In this document: positions 47,689 to 57,123 of the stretch, piece after piece
Layout of the letters: every line of letters begins with the position of its first letter
Position numbering within the stretch: position 1 is the first letter of the stretch
Assembly (NCBI GenBank): GCA_026003895.1
Contig: BPIC01000002.1
Location: forward strand, 372,001 to 436,000
DNA length: 64,000 nt
Source of the DNA: Dehalococcoidia bacterium
GTDB taxonomy: Bacteria > Chloroflexota > Dehalococcoidia > SpSt-223
Direction: 5' to 3'
Position numbers and translations under genes: made by a program
The notes under the pieces: model-generated
Database searches by the model: none
The model's input: only the letters and a program-made list of their open reading frames with translations
What the model was told of the DNA's origin: nothing

Positions 47689-48915
47689 TTAGGCAGGCAC
47701 TCGCCTCCACTGAGTGAACGCCGCCACCATTCCCACGACAAGTACCAAGCCGCCGGCGAAGAGGAAGGTGGCGATCGTGCCCGCGCTGTCCGCGATGATG
47801 CCGGCGACGCCCGGCGCGATGCCGGAAACTGCGGTCGCGATCCCGAAGACGAGGGCAACGGTCGTCGCCTGCACGTCTCCTTGCACAAGGTCGATCGCCG
47901 CTGCCAGGAAAATCGCCATCAGCGAGTACATGAACGCGCCCATCAAGGCGACGACAGCAAGGAACGGCGCCCCAATCGGCGCGACCGCGAGTGCGGCATA
48001 GGCGGAGCCGAGGGTAAGGAGCGCAGGAACAAGTACCGCCTTGCGCCCCCAGCGGTCTGACAGCCAACCCATCAACGGCTGCGACCCGATTCCAACCACC
48101 TGGGCGAGCGCGAGATAGAAGCCCACCGTTGCCGGCGAAACGCCGATGTTCTCCCGCAAAAAGATGGGCAAGAACGTCTGGACGACGCTCTGGCCGCCGG
48201 CGAATCCCCCTGCGAACAAGAGCACGAGCAGGAGCCGGCGGTTGGAGAGTAGCCGTCCCACGCCCGCCAAATAGCCACGCACGCCGAACGAGGACGCGCC
48301 GGTTTCCGGCACGGTGCGGATGAGCAACCAGACGACAAGTCCGCACAGCAGCGCTGGGATCAAGCTTGCTCGGAGAAGCGTCGTCCAAGCGAAGAGTGCA
48401 AGCAGCAGCCCGGTGACGAGCGGGCCAAGCGCTTCCCCAACACTCCCTCCGGTGCCGTGGAGCGCGATAGCAAGTCCGCGCCGCCGGACAAAGATTTGCG
48501 AGATCGCCCCGATTGCCGCGGGATGCCAAAACGAGATCACCGCGGCTAACAGTGCTGCACTGACAACCGCGGCTAGATAGGAGCCGCTGCTGCCGAGCAG
48601 ATAGGCAAAGACGCCAATCCCAGCGATTGAGAGGCCAAGGATTTCAGCGCGGCGCTCTGGCCAACGGTCAGCGAGGAACCCGGCAGGCACGTTGGCAAGC
48701 CCGCCAGCCAGATTGCGCGCTGTCGACAGCACACCCACCTGGGCATTGGAGAGCTCGAGTCCGGCTTTCAGCTCCGGGAGGATGATGAAGAGGCCAGCGG
48801 CGAAAAAGTGCTTCACCGCGTGGCCGACGACCGTCGTGGCGAGCAATAGCCAGCGTTGGCGATTCGCCGTTTCGCTTCGGGCGATCGGCGTGGTGAGGGG
48901 CCGGGCGACAGACAT
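47689..48915 (-). CDS. MFS transporter
   Basis: 408 aa, twelve TM helices. Starts GHAVKHFFAAGLFIILPELK and has the MFS motif A-like GFLADRWPERRAEI near residue 80, HGTGGSVGEALGPL and GWLSDRWGRKAV near 275 at the midpoint. The layout resembles the fosmidomycin-resistance/sugar efflux group, but the substrate is unknown. ATG 48915 with GGAG upstream. Divergent from the methyltransferase gene; the 106 nt between them hold both promoters. Confidence 0.9.
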   Translation of the reverse strand: MSVARPLTTPIARSETANRQRWLLLATTVVGHAVKHFFAAGLFIILPELKAGLELSNAQVGVLSTARNLAGGLANVPAGFLADRWPERRAEILGLSIAGIGVFAYLLGSSGSYLAAVVSAALLAAVISFWHPAAIGAISQIFVRRRGLAIALHGTGGSVGEALGPLVTGLLLALFAWTTLLRASLIPALLCGLVVWLLIRTVPETGASSFGVRGYLAGVGRLLSNRRLLLVLLFAGGFAGGQSVVQTFLPIFLRENIGVSPATVGFYLALAQVVGIGSQPLMGWLSDRWGRKAVLVPALLTLGSAYAALAVAPIGAPFLAVVALMGAFMYSLMAIFLAAAIDLVQGDVQATTVALVFGIATAVSGIAPGVAGIIADSAGTIATFLFAGGLVLVVGMVAAFTQWRRVPA

Positions 48916-49021
48916 GGGCGTGCTCCAGCGGATGACGTGGCCAGTCTACCAAACCGTGCCACATTCCTCCCGCTCCGCCGCTTGCCTGCTACACTGGCGA
49001 CGCTCTGCGCTCCGAGGTTCC

Positions 49022-50809
49022 ATGAACGCGCTCCGCACGACCCTGCTCGTCACACTTCGGCGCAACGTCGCCATCGAAGGCGACGTGATGCTCGCGCGCC
49101 TTGAACTCGCCGCACTGAGCGGCGGTCGGGTCGCGGACGTCGCCGATCTCTCCCGCGCCCGTTGCCAAATAGGTTTGACGGGCAATCCGCCGCTCTCGGC
49201 CTCACCACGGCCGGCGGGTCAGCAAGGGTTTCTCGTCGAGACGGACGTAGGCGTCCTTTCTACCCTTGTGCGCCGCCTTTCCTTCGCGCAGCTCGTGAGT
49301 TGGACGATGCCGGACTGTTCCGCCGCTCACGAGGCTCTCCGCGCACTAGGGCGTGAGGTAGGTCCAGTCCTGACGGTCCGTCCAGCGAACGGACGGCTTG
49401 AGGTTGAGGCCGTCCCTCACGCCTGCCTCATTGAGCTTGCCGAGCCGGTCACCCGGAAGGCGACGACACCGCAGGAGGCGAAACGTGCGCTCGAGGCGCT
49501 TCTCGATGGGCTGACCGGGCGTTGCCCCGAGGGGATTCCCCGTGCCGAGCAGGCGCTTCGCGTCCGCAGTGCCACCGCACACCTCGGCCACGACCTGCAT
49601 TACTACAAGGCGAAGTTCTTTCCGCGCTTCGTGCGGGCGCTGCTGAACCTGGAAGGGGCCGGCGTGGCCCGTGTTGTGGATCCGTTTTCGGGCAGCGGCA
49701 CCACGATGGTTGAAGCATCGGTGCTGGGTCTGCCGAGCGAGGGGTTCGACCTCGACCCGCTGTCGGTGCTGATCGGCCGGGCCAAGCTCGAACTCCTTGA
49801 GCTGCCGAGCGAACTCGTTGCTGCCGAAGCCGCACGGGTCGCCGAACGACTCGCGGCCGGGCCTTGCGAAGAGGTGGAGACGGTCCAGTTTCCGCGCTGG
49901 CTCCTCAGAAACCGGCGGATGACGCCGCAGATCGCCGCCGAGCAGGCCCGAGCGATTGGCGAGGCACGGACTGCCCTCGCGGGCGGGCCGCCGGTCGTCC
50001 AGCCCTTGCTCAACGCCCTTTTGTCGGATGCGATAACTCGGACGATTCGTCTCCGTTTTCTCGGTACCGGGGTTGGCCGATTCGCGCTTTCCTTCGGCCG
50101 GGTCCCGCTCGCCGCACGACTCGTCCGCTCCCTCCAGCGCGCCATGCAGGTCGCCGCGACTGCCGAATGGCTGCGGGCGACGCTCGGCGTTGTGCCCGCG
50201 CCGGCTCGGTCCTGCCAAGCAGATGCGAGATCGCTGCCGATCGAGCCTGGCCGATGCGAACGAATCGTGACCTCGCCGCCGTACCTTCCCGCGTCGAGTG
50301 GCCGCGAGAGCTACACCCGGGCGCGCGCGGTTTCGCTCCTCGCGCTCGGCTTGGCCGATCTGCCACAAGTGGAGGCGCTCGCTGACGAGTCGATCGGTTC
50401 GATGAATGGGAGTTTGGCGGAAGACGGGCTGACCGAGCGCGAGCGCGATCTCGTGGGTTGGCTGCGAAGCGATCCCCTTCGGGCAATCAAGGCCGCCCCA
50501 ACCGCGCGCTACTTTCTCGACATGCGCCGCGCCTTCGCTGAGATGCGTCGTGTGCTTCGGCCGGGCGGGGTCGCCTATGTGGTATGCGCCAAGACGAGCA
50601 CGTTCTACGAGTTCGCCAGTCGACGTCCAGTTCGGGTGGTCGACGCCGGGGCGCTGCTCGCCGAGGAGGCGGCCTTGGCCGGCCTTGAGCTCGAGAGAGC
50701 GATCGACGTCGAACTGGACAAAGGTAATCGGAACGCGCGGCCGCGGTCCCTCGATCGCTACTATGAAACGGTGCTCGTGCTTCGGCGTGCGGGGAGCGGG
50801 GAGGGATAA
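49022..50809 (+). CDS. Methyltransferase with N4/N6-type DNA MTase core and THUMP-like N-terminus
   Basis: 595 aa from ATG 49022; the longer frame upstream overlaps the divergent MFS gene. N-terminal ~180 residues include MLARLELAALSGG, which resembles the LAxxELxAL start of Trm11/TrmG10 THUMP regions. The catalytic part has YYKAKFFPRF then motif I DPFSGSGTTMVEA near residue 222. The SAM acidic loop is EGFDLDPLSV and motif IV is VTSPPYLPASSGR near 420. C-terminal FAEMRRVLRPGG closes the fold. SPPY is usual for N4-cytosine/N6-adenine DNA methylases, whereas Trm11 has DPPY. No restriction enzyme gene is adjacent. A 103-aa gene follows 3 nt later. Confidence 0.75.
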   Translation: MNALRTTLLVTLRRNVAIEGDVMLARLELAALSGGRVADVADLSRARCQIGLTGNPPLSASPRPAGQQGFLVETDVGVLSTLVRRLSFAQLVSWTMPDCSAAHEALRALGREVGPVLTVRPANGRLEVEAVPHACLIELAEPVTRKATTPQEAKRALEALLDGLTGRCPEGIPRAEQALRVRSATAHLGHDLHYYKAKFFPRFVRALLNLEGAGVARVVDPFSGSGTTMVEASVLGLPSEGFDLDPLSVLIGRAKLELLELPSELVAAEAARVAERLAAGPCEEVETVQFPRWLLRNRRMTPQIAAEQARAIGEARTALAGGPPVVQPLLNALLSDAITRTIRLRFLGTGVGRFALSFGRVPLAARLVRSLQRAMQVAATAEWLRATLGVVPAPARSCQADARSLPIEPGRCERIVTSPPYLPASSGRESYTRARAVSLLALGLADLPQVEALADESIGSMNGSLAEDGLTERERDLVGWLRSDPLRAIKAAPTARYFLDMRRAFAEMRRVLRPGGVAYVVCAKTSTFYEFASRRPVRVVDAGALLAEEAALAGLELERAIDVELDKGNRNARPRSLDRYYETVLVLRRAGSGEG

Positions 50810-50812
50810 CCG

Positions 50813-51124
50813 ATGGAGTTTCGTCAAGGCATCCCGGCGATCGACCTCTGGGTAAAGCGCGGCACCGGGGATGTCCCAAGCGACGGGAAGTACCACGTCC
50901 TCCATGGTGGCGTGTTGGTTGCCTCATTCCGGCAAAAATCGGCTGCGCTCGCCCGTTACAAAGAACTGCTCGCCGCTAGTGGCTGGACTCCCCCGAAGCG
51001 GGAGACGCTTGATCGGGACGAGCTCATTCGGCAGGAGGATATCGCCCGGGATCTGGATCGCGGGTTCGACTACTGGAGCTCGGCGTTTTCGTATCGGTCG
51101 GGGGGCCGTGGTCGAAACCGCTGA
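50813..51124 (+). CDS. Hypothetical 103-aa protein coupled to the methyltransferase
   Basis: ATG 50813 begins 3 nt after the MTase stop with GGGAGGGATAACCG as Shine-Dalgarno. Soluble and basic: YHVLHGGVLVASFRQKSAALARYKELLAASGWTPP, RDELIRQEDIARDLDRGFDYW. I recognize no domain. Tight spacing suggests a partner or regulator of the methyltransferase. Confidence 0.6.
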   Translation: MEFRQGIPAIDLWVKRGTGDVPSDGKYHVLHGGVLVASFRQKSAALARYKELLAASGWTPPKRETLDRDELIRQEDIARDLDRGFDYWSSAFSYRSGGRGRNR

Positions 51125-51252
51125 GCGTTCGGCATCCTCGGCTCGGCCGATCCTCAGTATCATCGTGCGGAAAATTGGCAACCTCCTGGCATCCGGAGGA
51201 AGCTCGCTCGATTCCGACTCCGTGGCTGTTCTCGCTAAGGTAGTGAGGGCTC

Positions 51253-52686
51253 GTGAACCGCGATCGTTCTACTGACCGATCCCTCCGCCGGCCGGGCGAC
51301 GTCGTCATTCGACGGGTGGTGCGTCGTCCTCAGCGCGTCGTCATTCGGCCGCTGAGCCAGCGTCACCGACCGCCACCGCCGTCCTTGGTGCTGGCTGCCT
51401 CCTTCATCATCGCGATCGCGCTCGGGACGCTCGTGCTGTGCCTGCCGATCGCCTCGGCGAGCGGGAATTGGACCTCACCGCTTGTTGCCCTTTTCACGGC
51501 CACCTCGGCGGTCTGCCTCACCGGGTTGGTGCTCGTCGACACTGCTACCGCGTGGAGTCCATTCGGTCACGTCGTCATCTTGGTGCTGATACAGCTCGGA
51601 GGCCTCGGCTTCATGACCGGAGCGTCGCTTGCCTTCATCCTGTTGGGAAGGCGCCTGTCGCTGAACGAGCGTTTGATCGTCCGCGAGGCGGTCGGCGCCT
51701 TTGGTATCGGCGAGGCGGCCAAGCTGGCGCGGCGCGTGGCGTTGACGATGCTGGCGCTTGAGGCGAGCGGTGCAGCGCTGCTCTTCGCGGCCTTCGCTGT
51801 CGACCGGCCAGCCGGCGAGGCGCTCTGGTACGCCATTTTTCACGCCGTTTCGGCCTTTAATAACGCCGGATTTGACCTCATGGGCGGATTTCGCAGCTTG
51901 ACAGGGTACCAGACCCAGCCGATTGTCTTGTTGCCGATTGCTGCGTTGATCATGCTCGGCGGCATGAGCTACATGACTCTCGCTGAGATCGCCAGTCGGC
52001 GGCGCTTTCGCCGATTGAGCGTTGACAGTAAGATCGTCCTGCTGACCACGACGATTCTCTGGCTTAGTGGGACCGCGGTGTTTCTGGCCACGGAATGGCG
52101 GAATCCCGCAACGTTGGGGCCTCTTGCCCTCCCTGACAAGCTGTTGAATGCCTTCTTCCAGTCCGTCGTGGTGCGGAGTGCCGGCTACAATGCGATCGAC
52201 ATTGCGGCGCTCACCCCGGACGCGCAATTCTTCACGGTGGCGTTGATGTTTATTGGTGGGGCATCGGCGTCCACTGCGGGCGGAATTCGACTGAATACCT
52301 TCAGCCTGCTCTTCTTCGCCATCCTTGCTGCGGCGCGTGGGTCGACGGAAGTCGTGGCATTTGGCCGGACAGTGCCGAACGTCCTCGTGCTCCGGGCGCT
52401 GTCCATTGCTTTGCTGAGCGTCGCGTTCGTCTTCTTGGCGACCTTTGGATTAGCGTTGGTCGAAGGGGCGGCATTCTTGGCTCTCCTCTTTGAGACGGTA
52501 TCGGCGTTTGGCAGCGTCGGCCAGACGACAGGGATTACCCCTTCGCTCTCGCCGGCGGGGTCGCTGATCGTTGCAGCAACGATGCTGATTGGCCGGCTTG
52601 GGCCGTTGACCCTCGCGGTGCTCCTTGCGGGACGCGTGCGGCCAGTGCGTGTCCGGCCAGCAGAAGAAATGATTCGGGTTGGGTAG
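51253..52686 (+). CDS. trkH: TrkH/KtrB-type potassium uptake membrane subunit
   Basis: 477 aa from GTG 51253 (GAGG upstream). Four pore repeats with filter Gly: ATSAVCLTGL, AVSAFNNAGFDL, VVVRSAGYNAID and SAFGSVGQTTG. Eight or more TM helices; ends GRLGPLTLAVLLAG. The basic N-terminal tail (RRPQRVVIRPLSQRHRPPP) is longer than usual. It forms the K+ (or Na+) channel of a Trk/Ktr system. The regulatory RCK gene begins 8 nt downstream. Confidence 0.92.
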   Translation: MNRDRSTDRSLRRPGDVVIRRVVRRPQRVVIRPLSQRHRPPPPSLVLAASFIIAIALGTLVLCLPIASASGNWTSPLVALFTATSAVCLTGLVLVDTATAWSPFGHVVILVLIQLGGLGFMTGASLAFILLGRRLSLNERLIVREAVGAFGIGEAAKLARRVALTMLALEASGAALLFAAFAVDRPAGEALWYAIFHAVSAFNNAGFDLMGGFRSLTGYQTQPIVLLPIAALIMLGGMSYMTLAEIASRRRFRRLSVDSKIVLLTTTILWLSGTAVFLATEWRNPATLGPLALPDKLLNAFFQSVVVRSAGYNAIDIAALTPDAQFFTVALMFIGGASASTAGGIRLNTFSLLFFAILAAARGSTEVVAFGRTVPNVLVLRALSIALLSVAFVFLATFGLALVEGAAFLALLFETVSAFGSVGQTTGITPSLSPAGSLIVAATMLIGRLGPLTLAVLLAGRVRPVRVRPAEEMIRVG

Positions 52687-52693
52687 AGGTCGC

Positions 52694-53341
52694 GTGGGGA
52701 AACAGGTCCTCGTCGTCGGTTTGGGACGCTTTGGCGCCGCGGTCGCACGAACCCTCTACGGGATGGGGGATGAGGTTCTCGCGATCGACATCGATTCGCA
52801 GCTCGTGCAAAGCATTGCCGATGAAGTGAGCCACGCGGTCACCGCCGACGCTACGGACCCCGACGCCCTGCGCCAGCTCGGCGTGGGCGACTTTGATACG
52901 GCGGTGGTGGCCATCGGCTCGAATGTGCAGGCGAGTATTCTGACTACGCTCAATCTGCGAGAATGTGGCTGCCGCTACATCATCGCCAAGGCGGTCACGA
53001 CGCAGCATGCCAAAATCCTCGAACGAGTCGGCGCCGACCGGGTGGTGTTTCCGGAGTACGAGACAGGCGTCCGCGTCGCCCATACGCTCACCGCTCGCGC
53101 CGTGCTCGATTACCTCGATCTCGGACCGGGCTACGGAATCGCCGAGATCCGCCTCCCTTCGTCCTTCGTTGGCAAGACCCTCGATGAGCTCGAGCTCAGC
53201 GAGCGGCATAAGCTGACGTTGATCGCCGTTGTTCGGGGCAACGAGGTCCTGCTTCACCCCCGGCGCGACTTGCGGTTGGCCGCCGGCAATATTCTTGTTG
53301 TTGCTGGCCGTGATAGCGATCTCGAGGCTCTCCGCGACTGA
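52694..53341 (+). CDS. trkA: TrkA/KtrA-type RCK regulatory protein
   Basis: 215 aa from GTG 52694, selected for GAGGT 5 nt upstream. Nucleotide-binding RCK fold: VLVVGLGRFGAAVARTL, VLAIDID, ADATDPDALRQLGVGDFDTAVVAIG, and IIAKAVTTQHAKIL. The TrkA_C domain follows from about residue 130 (IRLPSSFVGKTLDELEL, AVVRGNEVLLHP). Gates the membrane subunit in response to NAD(H)/ATP or c-di-AMP in relatives. Second gene of the potassium operon. Confidence 0.92.
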   Translation: MGKQVLVVGLGRFGAAVARTLYGMGDEVLAIDIDSQLVQSIADEVSHAVTADATDPDALRQLGVGDFDTAVVAIGSNVQASILTTLNLRECGCRYIIAKAVTTQHAKILERVGADRVVFPEYETGVRVAHTLTARAVLDYLDLGPGYGIAEIRLPSSFVGKTLDELELSERHKLTLIAVVRGNEVLLHPRRDLRLAAGNILVVAGRDSDLEALRD

Positions 53342-53428
53342 GGCGATCCTCGCGCCGCCGCACCGGCGCTGCGCACGATCCGCTGAAGAGTCCCGCTGAG
53401 CCGCGGCAGGGCGGCTCGTGGTGGAAGG

Positions 53429-55435
53429 CTACCAGTACTCGCCGCGGAGCCGGACGAGCCAGATCTGGCCGTCGACCCCGGAGTCGACGCTGCTCCCGCT
53501 GTGGATTCGCAGAGGGAGCTTGGCGCCCGGCCGGTTGTTCTCTGCCGGCTCGTGGAGGCTGAGATAGACATCGACCCACGGTTGGCCCGCCAGCGCCACC
53601 CGCGGCACGTCGACTACCACAATCTCGTCTCCCCAGCGTGTCATGGGATACCAAAGCGTCGCCGGCCACCAATAGCCGGCGCTCACCACCTCACCGTTGG
53701 CGATTGCCGTCACTCCAACGAGGTAATCGCGCGGGATGCGGCCATTCGCCCGGAAAAACAACTGCAAGCGTGCGCCGCCGTCTTTCTGGTGAAGGACCTC
53801 GCCCGGCGAGAGCGAGAATCCAAGGAACTGGACGGATTCGCCGAAGGTGGCCGACAGTTTCCGGTCGATCTTTGGCTCGCCCTCCACTCGCGTGAAGGTG
53901 AAGAACTCGGGCGGCAGCGGCCGGTTCGGCTCGCCGCGCTTGATGACGAGATAGCCGTCGCGGGCTTCGATCCACCCCCATTCTCCGCCGTTCAGCAGCC
54001 CCGTCACACGCCAATGGAGCGCAGCGTAGTCGAGCGGATGGGGGGAGGCGGTGACGTCGACGACGATGTACTCAGCATCGGAGATGTCCGGAAACAGATA
54101 GAGCCGCTGCCGCTGACTGACATGCGGGTTGAGCGTCGTGCCGGCGGAAACCGCCGCGTCCGGGGGAATCACGGCCTTGATCTGGTTGAACAGTCGGTGG
54201 TGGTCGGTCACCTGCGGAAAGTTGTCGGTCAGCGGCAAGACGACCGTGTGGTAATAGCTGAAGACCGACAGCGCGAGCACGGAGCCGGAAACGGCATAGA
54301 TGAACGGCTGCACCATCAAAATCGAAAACCGGGCAATCAGGCTCGCGAGCAATGCGAGGCCGTCGATGCTCGCAATGATGACAAACGGCACGATCACCGC
54401 CGAATAGTGTGACCCGCCGCTGTACATCGCCTCGAACGAGCTCAGCAGGTTGATCGCGAGGTCCGGGAGCGCCGGGAGCAAGGTGAGCGGTGACAACCAC
54501 GCGAGAAACGCGACCGGGGCGAACAGTTGGCGGATGTAGAGCAATTTGTCCGGCAGCGATTTGGCGGGAAACGCTTTACCGGGATCCGTGATCAAGGTCG
54601 CGATCACTTCGAATGGGCTGGAGCCGAGTTGGTCGTAGCGGCTGAGATAGGGTGAGGCACGAGTCGGGTTGTTGGCCGGGAGAACGATGGCAAACGCGGT
54701 GACAAACCAGAGGATGGCGAACGCGAAGATCGGCCAGCCTATCCACGGGCGCTTCTTGACAAAGACGATGTAGAGCGCCAGCAGGGAGACGCTAATCGGA
54801 ACCTGCTCTTTGGTCATCATCGCGAGAATGGCGAACAGAAGAAAGGCGAGGTAGCGCTCGCGATGGAGGTACCAAAAGGCGAAGAGCAAAAACGAGCTGG
54901 CCAGCGACACAGGGTGAAAATCGCTCAGGTTCGCCGCTTCCAATTCGGGAGCGAGGAGATAGGCGGAGGCGAAGCCTATGGCGGCAAAATCGTTCCGCAG
55001 CTTGTCGCGCGCCAGCCAGAAGGCCGGGAGCGCACCGAGCGAGATGACGATCGCTTGAAGAACGAGCAGCGTTTCCGGTCCGCTGAAGAGGCGGTATATC
55101 TGGGCGATGGGGATCAAGATCGGCTCGACGTGTGCGGCGAGCCGCGTCCGGCCACCCTCCCAGTTGGTGAACTCGAACGGGCGGCCATTGGCCGTATTCC
55201 AGACCGCCTGGTCCATGTTGCCGAGGTCGAAGGCGTGCGTGTTGTGACTCTGATGTTGGAGGATGGACAACTGGGCAAAGGTAAACGCGTAGATCGCGAT
55301 GATGATGTAGGTCAAGCGCTGGACGAGCCGAGTGTGGGAGAGGGCGAAGAGGGCGCGGGGAACCGCGCGTGGTCCGGCCGGGCGTGCGAGACCGCGGCTA
55401 CCCCGCCAACCGACTTGCCCGACCGCCTCAGGCAT
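53429..55435 (-). CDS. DUF2079 polytopic membrane protein
   Basis: 668 aa from ATG 55435; the start overlaps the methyltransferase stop by 8 nt. About twelve TM helices to residue ~420, then an extracytoplasmic C-terminal part. Family signs: AFDLGNMDQAVWNTANGRPF near residue 70, YLLAPELEAANLSDFHP near 160 and MYSGGSHYSAVIVPF near 350. DUF2079 proteins share a GT-C/PMT-like architecture and probably transfer sugars from a lipid carrier, but no reaction is shown. Third gene of the GT2-methyltransferase set. Confidence 0.85.
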   Translation of the reverse strand: MPEAVGQVGWRGSRGLARPAGPRAVPRALFALSHTRLVQRLTYIIIAIYAFTFAQLSILQHQSHNTHAFDLGNMDQAVWNTANGRPFEFTNWEGGRTRLAAHVEPILIPIAQIYRLFSGPETLLVLQAIVISLGALPAFWLARDKLRNDFAAIGFASAYLLAPELEAANLSDFHPVSLASSFLLFAFWYLHRERYLAFLLFAILAMMTKEQVPISVSLLALYIVFVKKRPWIGWPIFAFAILWFVTAFAIVLPANNPTRASPYLSRYDQLGSSPFEVIATLITDPGKAFPAKSLPDKLLYIRQLFAPVAFLAWLSPLTLLPALPDLAINLLSSFEAMYSGGSHYSAVIVPFVIIASIDGLALLASLIARFSILMVQPFIYAVSGSVLALSVFSYYHTVVLPLTDNFPQVTDHHRLFNQIKAVIPPDAAVSAGTTLNPHVSQRQRLYLFPDISDAEYIVVDVTASPHPLDYAALHWRVTGLLNGGEWGWIEARDGYLVIKRGEPNRPLPPEFFTFTRVEGEPKIDRKLSATFGESVQFLGFSLSPGEVLHQKDGGARLQLFFRANGRIPRDYLVGVTAIANGEVVSAGYWWPATLWYPMTRWGDEIVVVDVPRVALAGQPWVDVYLSLHEPAENNRPGAKLPLRIHSGSSVDSGVDGQIWLVRLRGEYW

Positions 55436-56042
55436 GGCGCGCCACCACAATCGTCCATGGGAAGCGAAGGACGACGCGCTCGACCTCAAGGTGGTCGCGT
55501 ACCAGCCGAGTGAACGCCCGGGCGGTCCACCACTGAATATGCTCGGGGTCGTCGCCCCACGTGGCGAGGTTTTTCAGCCGCGCCAGATTGGCGGCCGCGA
55601 AAAAGGGCTGATTCGGCGTGCTGACGATGACCCGCCCTCGGCTGACACGGCCCAATTCGCGCAGTGTCGCCTCGGGCGTCGGCAGGTGCTCGAGCACCTC
55701 GAGCGAGATCGCGAGATCGACCGAGCGATCAGCGACGGGCAGCGCATGGGCGTCGGATTGGGCGAACCGGCCGAGGCCGGTCTGCTGGTTCGCGAAGCGC
55801 AGCGCTTCAGCGCTGGCGTCAAGTCCGGCGAGACGCAAACCCGGGATGCGCTCGGTCAAGTAGGCGGCGACGAAACCCTCGCCGCACCCGACGTCTAAGA
55901 TTGTGCCGCCCTCCGGCAGCGCTTCTGCGACGAGAGCGGCGATGGCGGCATGAAACCGAGCAAGCAGCCAGCGCTGAATCGGGTTGCCGCTGGTGTGCTT
56001 CAGCAGGTTGCGGCTAGGGGCGCTGGGCCGCGAATTCGTCAC
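55428..56042 (-). CDS. Class I SAM-dependent methyltransferase
   Basis: 204 aa. SAM motifs: ILDVGCGEGFVAAYL near residue 50, RLAGLDASAEAL near 73, AHALPVADRSVDLAISLEVLEHL near 100. GT start GTG overlaps the glycosyltransferase stop (GTGA) and its own stop overlaps the DUF2079 start, so the three genes are coupled. It probably methylates the sugar or lipid product of this set; substrate unknown. Confidence 0.88.
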   Translation of the reverse strand: MTNSRPSAPSRNLLKHTSGNPIQRWLLARFHAAIAALVAEALPEGGTILDVGCGEGFVAAYLTERIPGLRLAGLDASAEALRFANQQTGLGRFAQSDAHALPVADRSVDLAISLEVLEHLPTPEATLRELGRVSRGRVIVSTPNQPFFAAANLARLKNLATWGDDPEHIQWWTARAFTRLVRDHLEVERVVLRFPWTIVVARHA

Positions 56043-57046
56043 GTCCGCGGGATTGCCCGTTGGGCGCGACGCACCGGCGCGCCCGTTCGACGGCGAGGCC
56101 GCGCTGGCCAGACAACCTCGTAGCGGTGGTCGTGGACGGGTCCGGGGCGATCGCGGTTCGCCAAGTCGGCCAACAGCCCGATGCCGAAAAACTGCAACCC
56201 CATTACCATCAGGAGCACACCGAGCAACAGAAGCGGCCGTTCACCGATCGGCTGTCCGGCGAACACTTTGAGCGCCGTCAAGTACAAATTGATCGCCAGC
56301 CCCGCCGCAAAGCCGATCAAGCCAATCGAGCCGAAGAGGTGCATCGGCTTGCGGTTGAACCTCGTGAGAAAGAGCACGGTCAGAAGGTCGAGCAGGCCAG
56401 ACAGGAACCGCCGGGCCCCGAATTTCGATCGGCCGAAACGTCGAGGCCGGTGCTCGACTGGCAGCTCGCAGACCCGGAATCCCTTCCAATAAGCGAGCGC
56501 GGGCACAAAGCGGTGCAGTTCGCCGTAGAGGTCGAGCCGCAGGATCAGCTCGCGACGGTACGCTTTGAACCCGCAGTTGAAATCGTGCAGCCGCGGCCGA
56601 ACGCCGGTCGCCATCACGGTTACTGCGTTGAAGATCCGTGACGGCAAGGTCTTGGTGATCGGGTCGTGCCGGACCACCTTCCAGCCGGAGACGAGGTCGC
56701 AGCCGTCCTCGATTGCTTGGACAAACTGGGGAATGTGGCGGGGATTGTCCTGCAGGTCCGCATCGAGCGTGACGACGATTTCCCCGCGGCTCTCGTGAAA
56801 GCCCGCGGCAAGCGCGGCCGATTTGCCGAAGTTCCGTCCGAACCGGACCAAGCGGACCGCCGGGTCGGCTTCCGCGAGTTGAAGCAGAACGCGCCAGCTT
56901 CCGTCGGTGCTGCCGTCGTCGACGAAGATGATTTCGTGCGGTTCGTCGCCCACCGCCTCGACGAGTTCCCGGTGAAGGATGGCCAGGCTTTCCTCTTCGT
57001 TGTAGACCGGGACGACGATCGAGATGCGGGGATGCCCTGTTGTCAT
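56039..57046 (-). CDS. GT2 glycosyltransferase, DPM1/GtrB-like with two C-terminal TM helices
   Basis: 335 aa from ATG 57046. GT-A fold: ISIVVPVYNEEESLAIL, IIFVDDGSTDGSW (UDP-sugar Asp), LVRFGRNFGKSAALAAGF and VTLDADLQDNPRHIPQF (DxD-like). Two TM helices lie in ~230-310, followed by a basic tail. This group (ArnC/GtrB/DPM) makes polyprenyl-phosphate sugars on the cytoplasmic face. The coupled DUF2079 protein could use that donor outside. A ~77-nt gap separates it from the multicopper oxidase gene. Confidence 0.9.
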   Translation of the reverse strand: MTTGHPRISIVVPVYNEEESLAILHRELVEAVGDEPHEIIFVDDGSTDGSWRVLLQLAEADPAVRLVRFGRNFGKSAALAAGFHESRGEIVVTLDADLQDNPRHIPQFVQAIEDGCDLVSGWKVVRHDPITKTLPSRIFNAVTVMATGVRPRLHDFNCGFKAYRRELILRLDLYGELHRFVPALAYWKGFRVCELPVEHRPRRFGRSKFGARRFLSGLLDLLTVLFLTRFNRKPMHLFGSIGLIGFAAGLAINLYLTALKVFAGQPIGERPLLLLGVLLMVMGLQFFGIGLLADLANRDRPGPVHDHRYEVVWPARPRRRTGAPVRRAQRAIPRT

Positions 57047-57123
57047 ATCCTGCTCTGTCGCCGGATGATAGGAGCGGGCTGAGCGAGCGTCAACGGCATC
57101 GCCTACCAGAACCGGCCGGCCGG

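Noticed and set aside
47438-48529. Upstream extension of the UPF0104 frame through the MFS gene
   Set aside because: It reads antisense-free but out of frame over an intact MFS gene; the natural start is ATG 47437.
49346-50905. 519-aa minus-strand ORF antisense to the methyltransferase
   Set aside because: The plus strand contains FSGSGTT and SPPY motifs; the antisense translation resembles nothing.
53501-54412. 303-aa ORF antisense to DUF2079
   Set aside because: No hydrophobic or domain pattern; DUF2079 on the minus strand is well supported.
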